From Aquilaria yunnanensis (lineage: Eukaryota; Streptophyta; Magnoliopsida; Malvales; Thymelaeaceae), in contig CM077594.1 in the NCBI GenBank assembly GCA_039654915.1, forward strand, positions 34,755,001 through 34,819,000: a stretch of DNA of 64,000 nt, written 5' to 3'. The notes beneath the pieces are model-generated. The model was not told the origin of the DNA. It was given only the letters and a program-made list of their open reading frames with translations, and made no database searches. The position numbers and the translations under genes are program-made. Below are positions 57,736-64,000 of the stretch, piece after piece. Within the stretch, counting starts at the first letter, position 1; every line of letters starts with the position of its first letter.

Positions 57736-58406
57736 ATTTACAGAAAAATGGGTTCAAAAAAAGGCAAGAAAACAAGTTCCGGAAAAAACTCTGAAAATCA
57801 GAAGAGTCTAGAAAACAAAAACCCACCAAAAGACTTGCCAAAATCTGGGTTTGAAGTCTCCGTTGTGAAAGGGTGTCAGAAAAACTCTGTTAAAACAGCT
57901 CCGCCGCAAAAAGCAAGAGAAAGCGCAAAAGCAGTGGCAAGCAGGGAAAAGAGCAGAAGCAAAAGCAAAAAGGGAACTTATGATGGAATGGGCTATATAT
58001 AGGTTGGAAGTAGCTAGTCGAATCGGCGTCATAAGTACCCTTTGAAGGCGAACCGTCGCCATAACTGCTCTATGCGCCCAAAAAGACGCGCTCTCTGTGA
58101 CCGACACGACTCCCCTCAAATAACAGTGTGCCACGTGTCAGCCGCCGCACCAAAATAGGGGACACGCCTCTCCAGACTGATACGCCTGGTCATGACACGC
58201 GACGCTGCACAGACCTACAAAAGGAAAAAAGGAAATGAGTAAGTAGCCTCAAAGACACCAAAAGACAGGCTGTTGCCGAACAGCCCATATCTTCGGGCAA
58301 AAGGTGAACCTTCGGCACAGGTTTTACTCCCTAAAAACTCCCAAAGAGCATCCTTGGAAAGACTACAAACCGAAGTCTCCACTTCGGCTTTCCAAAGGGG
58401 GGCATG
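57736..58406. other. T2 region between antisense gene and 3' LTR
   Basis: No sense gene. On the minus strand CTATATATAG at 57993-58002 is a TATA-like box about 260 bp upstream of the antisense ATG. One 80-bp unit (about 58243) of the repeat doubled in T1 is present. The polypurine tract AAAGGGGGGCATG ends at 58406. Confidence 0.7.
57993..58002 (-). promoter_or_regulatory. Candidate TATA box of the antisense gene
   Basis: CTATATATAG lies upstream of the antisense exon 1. In T1 the Tat sequence breaks within this very motif (28481-28485) at the chromovirus fragment. Promoter function is inferred from position and sequence only. Confidence 0.5.
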
Positions 58407-59156
58407 TGATAGCCGAAGGGCTATCGCCTCTATCTGACCCGAACTCGGGGTGTCAGGAAACGTGAGGAAGCTATTAGCCCCACCGAGGTACTAAACAAAC
58501 CGCCTTCAGAAACGGAGAATCAACTATTGCAAGCCGAAGAGGATCTTCCCAAAGGCGGAACCCTGAATTAGGGAACTCCCCGAACTGCGGGCATATTTCC
58601 CGAAGGGGCATCATCCGTACCAGAGGACAACCTCGGCCAGGGACATCGGGAGTACGGTATGAGCATTTAAGGAGCCTCTAACATGCCGCCCACAGACGCT
58701 ACATGTCACCTCAAACGGTGATTTGGCACACCGACGCCGTCCAGGTCTTGTCACGACCTGTCTCGGTTCGAGACTCAAGGAGCCTGCCACCAGCTACTTG
58801 TCCCCTACGCCCAGAAATTCAGAGAACATCCGACCGAACACGTGTCACGATCTAAACGGGTTGGACTTTCCTATAAATACCAGGAAACAAACCCTGGCAA
58901 AAGGTTGGACTCCTCCCCCTTGAGAAAACACAGGCAAGCCCACTAAAAACTCTAGTGCTTCCCTCTTACCTTCTCAGGAAACTGACTTGGGCGTCGGAGG
59001 CTCCTCCCCGGAAAAGCACCCCGGGGACCTCTTAACCCCCTTTTCTGAGCTTTGCAGGCACTTTCCCCTAGGAAACTCCAGCACCAGACGCTCTCCTCCA
59101 CAGGAAGTCCTCCAGGAAGTCACCATGCCTTCCAGTAAAGATGTCCCCGGACATCA
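58407..59156 (+). repeat. T2 3' LTR
   Basis: 750 bp, equal in length to the 5' LTR, TGATAGCCGAAGGGC to GGACATCA, with TATAAATA at 58872-58879. The target duplication CTTGT follows at 59157-59161. Confidence 0.95.
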
Positions 59157-59161
59157 CTTGT

Positions 59162-59190
59162 AGTTTTCCCATTTTTGTGTGGTGGTAACA
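59162..59190 (-). repeat. Piece 3 (end) of the second LTR-A copy
   Basis: AGTTTTCCCATTTTTGTG followed by GTGGTAACA matches the LTR-A terminus at 14146-14174. This closes the LTR interrupted by E1, C1 and T2. Confidence 0.8.
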
Positions 59191-59869
59191 GTATGTTTTA
59201 GGAAAAGGCTTAGAGCTTGAGTGATTGTGTGTGTTTCTTGTGTGCTAAGTTAGTGCACTTTTGTCAAGGTATGTGCCAAACCTGAATGCTTGGCTTGTGA
59301 GTACATTGTGCAAGTCTTATGGTTATTGCTCAAACTTATGTGTTTGAGTTTTGCAGTCTTTTGTGTAGATTGTGGGAGAAGTCTAGGACAATGGATGTGT
59401 GCTCATGGGCATTAGTGTTTGGTTTGCATTTATGACCATGAACTTGGTGATAGGACTTTACCTACAATCTTTGATCTTGTAGTGTACCTTTAAGGTAGCT
59501 CTCGGGTACTACTGTTAAAGTGGGTATGTAAAGCATAACTTGTGGCCATTTTCTATTTTGAGTACACTTGGCCTTTTTCCAAGTATATAGTGCTCGCGTG
59601 AAGGTTGTTTTTGGGTGTATATGGCGTCGGTGGATTATGGAACTTTGTGTATATTTTGGATGAATGGAATGACAATTTATGCTTTGTTTATGTGTTCTTG
59701 GAATTGTCCTTATTGAGTTAAGCCTCTATGTTTCTTGTTAGGCCGAATGTACATTAACGTGAAAACTTGTTTTTAAACATCTACAATTATGGGCTTCTTG
59801 ATTGCCATGCATTAGAATGCCACACTTGATGAGCACACAACCTAGACACTTAAAGATAAAAAGTGTGTA
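59191..59869 (+). repeat. Truncated LTR fragment of the G3-related family
   Basis: It reads as the reverse complement of parts of 61560-62240 (for example AGGAAAAGGCTTAGAGCTTG and CACACTTGATGAGCACACA), so it is a plus-strand fragment of the same LTR family as G3. Its left part lies beyond LTR-A copy 2, and its right end is cut by the G3 LTR at 59870. No gene. Confidence 0.75.
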
Positions 59870-59915
59870 TGTCACACCCCACATAGGCCCCAGCTTGTGC
59901 ACTCTTAGTGCCACT

Positions 59916-61315
59916 TGTTGCGTTTTGGGAGCCAAACAGCGTAGCGGAATTGAACCGAAACCCTCCAGGATCAACCGGGTGTTTGAAAATTTTCATACCA
60001 AATTTTTGGTTGAGATTTCTCACTCAACTGTAGAGTCGAATCACAAAACCTGAATAGTTGACGTGTTAAAGCTCTCTCTGGTATCCACACAAGCCTCCCG
60101 GGATCACCACGCTTCCACCACGTCCCGGCAGATGCGTTTGTCTTGCGCTCGCAATGCTAGCTTGCGTCCTCCAAGGAATTGCAAGAGAAGAGTGTGGCTG
60201 CCCTTTTGGGAGGCTAGGGCAAGGAGACCTGCGAATTTCTCACTAAAACTTGTATTTATAGTGAGACTCAACTTCCAGGCCTAATGGGTTTCAAAGCCCT
60301 AATCCAATTAGGCTTTAATTTCGGGCATAATAATGGCTGGACTATTGGGCCAATTATTAATATGACATTATTATGAAACCAAAACCCAAATTATTAGCCC
60401 ATGCACTCTAATGATCCAAATAGCTCTACGTGTGCGACCCATTAGGCTCTTACCACGTTGGCAATGATCATAAATCACATTTATGATCATAAGCAATGAG
60501 TGGTGTCTAGCAACACATCATTGCCACCCAAGTGACAAGATTCTCGATGATTCGACTAAACCTTTATGATCACCACCGATATATGCCATTGTCCCTTTGT
60601 CCAAGATATCAAGACTAAGCACGAGACATGGAATGTGTCACTCTCGTATAGCCCAATCTTTGTTTTCTTGATTACCTAGTAGACTAACTTAAGCTGATGA
60701 CATTGATATCGTATATCAACTCATCCGAGCATGGCCATGCATTTTTCTAAGTCTCACTCTATCAAGGGGCCTGAAGATATCACTCCCGTTACATAGGAGG
60801 GACAAATCCCATCTTGATCATACAAATCCCTCCACATGATATGTGGCATACCCAATGACCTCCTTCAAGTTCACTCAATTACGACCAACAAAGGAAGGTA
60901 TCAAAGTATGTGACTCACATGTAGGGAACCTTGATGATCTTAGGTCGAAGGACTACATATACCATGATCACTATGAGAATCACTTATGACACTCATATAA
61001 CGATCCATGTAGTGTTCTCATGGTGGGTCAGTCCAGTACACAAGTTCTCCAACTTGTACCCATATGTAGACTACATATCTCATATTAGTCTCCACATATT
61101 GTAGTTGTTATGTATTATTGCCACCTACTCCACAATAATACTAGACTAGGGACGTTTGAGAATATCATTATTCTAGGGTCACAATTATGTTTATTATGTT
61201 ATGCAGAAACAAAACAACAAACATAATTGCTGGATTAATGCCTTAATAAAATATCATGACTCAATGTGCAAAAATACAATCATCTCATGATTGGTTTTTG
61301 GGCACAATGCTAACA
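59916..61315 (-). mobile_element. S4: copia solo LTR (C1 family)
   Basis: 1400 bp from TGTTGCGTTTTGGGAG to GGCACAATGCTAACA, with perfect target duplication CCACT at 59911-59915 and 61316-61320. There is no internal sequence. Minus-strand TATAAATA at 60253-60260. It interrupts the G3 LTR. Confidence 0.95.
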
Positions 61316-63344
61316 CCACTCACCAAGCTACTGTCAAAGATATTAAACACTTGTATTTTTAAATGTTATAAGTACACCTTAGTTTCGGCCAACTTTCAAA
61401 CCTGTAGCTTAAGTCTTATTTTTGTAAGGTTAAGGCCTGGGAGGTGCCCCAGGAGGCTTAATGAGTAGTTATGTATACTTTACTTGCAACATAAGCCAAG
61501 GCCCATAAGTTACTTCCAATACAAGGCAATGCTTTAACAATAACTTGCAACACAAGCCAAGGCGTCACACTTTTGTCTTTAAGTGTCTATAGTGTGTGCT
61601 CATCAAGTGTGTTATTCAATGCATGGAAACATAGAAGCCCATAACATTTCAAGTTTTGAAATCATACTTTTCAAGTCCATGTACATTCGGCCAAACAAAG
61701 AACATAAGAGGTTTAACTCACAAAGGCAATTCCAAGGCATATATAAACAAGCATAACTTGGCATTCCGTCCATCCATAGTATATACACAAAAGCATGGTT
61801 CAACCGAGGTTAAATATACACAAAAGTAGCCTACACGTAAGTACTACCTACTTGGCAACATACCAATAGTACTTACAAATGAAAAGCAAGCACAACTTAT
61901 GCACTACAACCATGTTCACCTATAGTACCCGAGAAGTACCTTAAAGGTACAACACAAGATCAAACAACATGTCCTATAACCAAGTTCATGGTCATAAAAG
62001 CAAACCATCACACTAATGCCCATGAACACACATCCATAGCTCCTCCTACACTATCCCACAACTCTATACAAAGCCTGCAAAACTCAAACATGTCAGTTTG
62101 AGCCACATCCATAAGACTTGCACATTGTACTTAACAAGCCAAGCATTCGGTTTTGGCACATACCTTAGCAAAAAGCGCAATTACTTAGCACACAAGCCAC
62201 ATACACAATCACTCAAGCTCTAAACCTTTTCTTGAAATATATACAATAAGGGGAATTAGTTTATAAACTTAGTAAGGTTCACTACAGCTCAATGAGCTAA
62301 TTTAGTTAAGCCCGAAATCTTAACCTCCACAAAGCTTACTTAACCTACAAGAAAGACAAGAAAACACAAGCATAATACACGTACACATGCTAACCGAGAC
62401 ATATATACAAGATAACATTAACTACAAAGGGGTTAGCATGCACATCCAATCAACTGAGCACACAACACACACACCACAACACATTGCCCTTCTTGGCCAA
62501 AACCACTAGCAAGTACAAACACAACCCTTGCACTCCGAGCTTTGCCATTTAATCTCCAATCCACTACAGCTCGAAGTTCAAAGATAAGTTGGCCTACTTA
62601 CCAAGAACTTTAGTACTTGACATTATTGATTAGCTAATCAAGAACCATATAAACCCGAAGGTTTCCATATGCCCCATCTAGCACACTAACATCATATAGC
62701 TCAATTTACTATCACTTAGATGCCACTAATGTACTTGAATATGGAATCATTACCAAAATCAAAGTAGAATTCATGAAACCTTACTGAAACACAAGCTTGA
62801 GCTCTCGGCCAACCTTGAGTCTCCAAGACAACTCTTCAAATCACAAATCCAAGGTCGCCTAGTGCCAAAATCACCAATTCCAAGCTTGATTCTTTAATTC
62901 AAGCTTCAATCACCAAAAATTTGGCATCAACCTGAAACCTGAAACCCAAGAACATGAAGAACACCTCCTTGACTTGCAAATAAGAGTTTTGACCGAAACT
63001 ACTGGCTTTCGGCTTAAGTTGAGTCACGCATTCCGGTTTAGTGCCAAATGGCGTTAAAAGTGGACTAATTCTAGTCCTAATGCTCCCATTAGTTGCATGG
63101 CTCACTATAATCCTTCCATGACTATTAGTGCCATGATTAGCACCTGAATGAACATTCAAAATGGTCCTTAATCTTACTTTTCTGCCATTAGCACCTAAGC
63201 AATTTTAATTTTACGATTGAAACCCGATAGTTCACGATTTTGCATTTACACCATTATTCACATTTTCACTTGAGTCCCTCATGTCTTTAATGTATCTTTC
63301 TTATATTTTTGGCCTGGGCCAAGTTTTGAGGTGAGGGTCTGACA
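61316..63344 (-). repeat. G3 3' LTR, main part
   Basis: It continues 59870-59915 across S4. It contains a single GGCCGAGAGC motif (about 62794-62803) of the kind that is repeated every 144 bp in the G2 LTR. A polypyrimidine-TTGTAG/GTTA motif is at 62345. No gene is supported; the small frames are not conserved. Confidence 0.85.
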
Positions 63345-63375
63345 ACTCCTCCCTCCTTAAAGAATTTAGTCCTCC

Positions 63376-64000
63376 AAATTCTTCACTAGTCTAGAATACA
63401 AATGAGGGTAACTCTTGGCAATTTCATGTTCTACATGCTAGGTTGCCTCCTCCAGAGTATGGTTACTTCACTGTTCCTTAATCATAGGAATCCACTTGCT
63501 TCTGAACTCCCTAGTGTCTCTGGCGAGGAATTGGATAGGTATCTCCTCATAAGAAAGGTTTGGAGCTATAGGTACACTAGTAGGTATCTCTATTTGTTTG
63601 GAACATGGAATATATTTCTTGACCAAGCTCATATGAAACACATCATGTATGTTACCAAGTTCTCGTGGCAAGTCTAACTGGCATGCCACATTTCCAACTT
63701 TAGCCAACACCTGGTATGGCCCTATATATCTGGGTGCCAATTTTCCTTTCTTTCCAAACCTTATCACTCCTTTCATAGGAGAGACTTTGATCCACACCCA
63801 GTCTCCTTCCTAGAAGTCCATGACTTTTCTCCTTTTCAGGTTTGTATAGGACTGCTGCCTATCATTTGTAGCTTTGATTCTTGCCTGAATCAGTCTTATC
63901 TTTTTTGTGGTCTCTTTAACAATGTCTAGTCCCAATTCTAATTTATCTTTTGGCTAATGCCAATGAGGAGTAATACATTTCCTACCATACAAGGCTTCAT
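63376..64000 (-). pseudogene. G3 integrase C-terminus and chromodomain (partial)
   Basis: 63468-63797 has KVSPMKGVIRFGKKGKLAPR, YIGPYQVLAKVGNVACQLDL and HVFHMS-like text, ending FRSKWIPMIKEQ. In-frame stops then interrupt the chromodomain: the usual QWSNHTxEEATW reads Q*SNHTLEEAT*, with TAG for TGG. The last codons lie near 63376 (LVKNLED). Upstream to 64000 the core end (ALYGRKC) is visible with further changes. It is close to the open frame at 28486-29691. Confidence 0.85.

Larger units (their letters stand above)
37906..59156 (+). mobile_element. T2: complete Ty3/gypsy Tat-lineage element, split at gag
   Basis: Two 750-bp LTRs (37906-38655 and 58407-59156) are flanked by CTTGT on both sides (37901-37905 and 59157-59161). 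The contents parallel T1: gag-protease, RT, two RNase H domains, integrase, repeats and the antisense gene. It is a separate insertion, since its target and its LTR sequence differ from T1. A copia solo LTR with a nested chromovirus (38828-49677) interrupts the start of gag. Without inserts it is about 10.4 kb. Confidence 0.95.
59870..64000 (-). mobile_element. G3: chromovirus, 3' part only (runs off right edge)
   Basis: On the minus strand the integrase end is followed by the polypurine tract AAGGAGGGAGGAGT (63345-63358) and an LTR from TGTCAGACCCTCACC at 63344 to GGGGTGTGACA at 59870. The LTR is distantly like the S2/G2 LTR (shared CTCCTGGG-CACCTCCCAGGC segment) but shorter, about 2.1 kb without S4, and I see no 144-bp array. 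The rest lies outside the window. Confidence 0.88.

Noticed and set aside
59191..63344. Long inverted repeat 59191-59869 against about 61560-62240 as a hairpin small-RNA locus or a foldback transposon
   Set aside because: The arms are explained as two LTRs of one family in opposite orientation, one inserted into the other; arm similarity is only moderate. Small RNA from it remains possible but is not shown.

Overview
This window is a stack of nested LTR retrotransposons from a flowering plant with a large, repeat-rich genome. The evidence for a plant is the element families: Ty3/gypsy chromoviruses with a C-terminal chromodomain, Ty3/gypsy Tat-lineage elements with a second RNase H and an antisense intron-bearing gene, and Ty1/copia elements primed by initiator tRNA-Met. 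I found no host gene, rRNA, tRNA or CRISPR array. Species cannot be named from the sequence alone.

Layout from left to right. (1) 1-14174 is a decayed chromovirus on the minus strand (E1). Its leader holds a solo LTR (S1, 5487-7923) and its 5' LTR holds another (S2, 8185-11431). (2) 14175-14511, 37818-37905 and 59162-59190 are scattered pieces of one more E1-type LTR, which is the platform for the next insertions. (3) 14512-37817 is a Ty1/copia element on the minus strand (C1). It is split by a complete Tat element on the plus strand (T1, 18830-34014). T1 in turn holds a 5'-truncated chromovirus with its 3' LTR (28486-32900). (4) 37906-59156 is a second Tat element (T2). At its gag start it holds a copia solo LTR (S3, 38828-49677), and S3 is split by a complete chromovirus on the minus strand (G1, 39117-48543). 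(5) 59191-59869 is a plus-strand LTR fragment. It is cut by another minus-strand chromovirus that runs off the window (G3, 59870-64000), whose 3' LTR contains a copia solo LTR (S4, 59916-61315).

Most joins carry perfect 5-bp target-site duplications: TCAAT (S1), TATTG (S2), TAATC (T1), CTTGT (T2), CCATG (S3) and CCACT (S4). They give a firm order of insertion. G1 has only an imperfect pair, and C1 and the fragment inside T1 have none.

Almost all coding regions are broken, mostly by C-to-T or G-to-A stops that can be proved by comparing T1 with T2. The longest open remnants are the T1 gag-protease frame (740 codons), the T2 RNase H-integrase frame (555 codons), the copia reverse transcriptase-RNase H frame (465 codons) and the chromovirus integrase inside T1 (401 codons).

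The most interesting signals are these: a roughly 144-bp tandem array inside the long chromovirus LTRs; the antisense four-exon gene shared by both Tat copies, with a different splice acceptor lost in each; a Tat gag frame that starts in the LTR and reads through the primer-binding site; and repeated CpG palindromes in the G1-family LTR.
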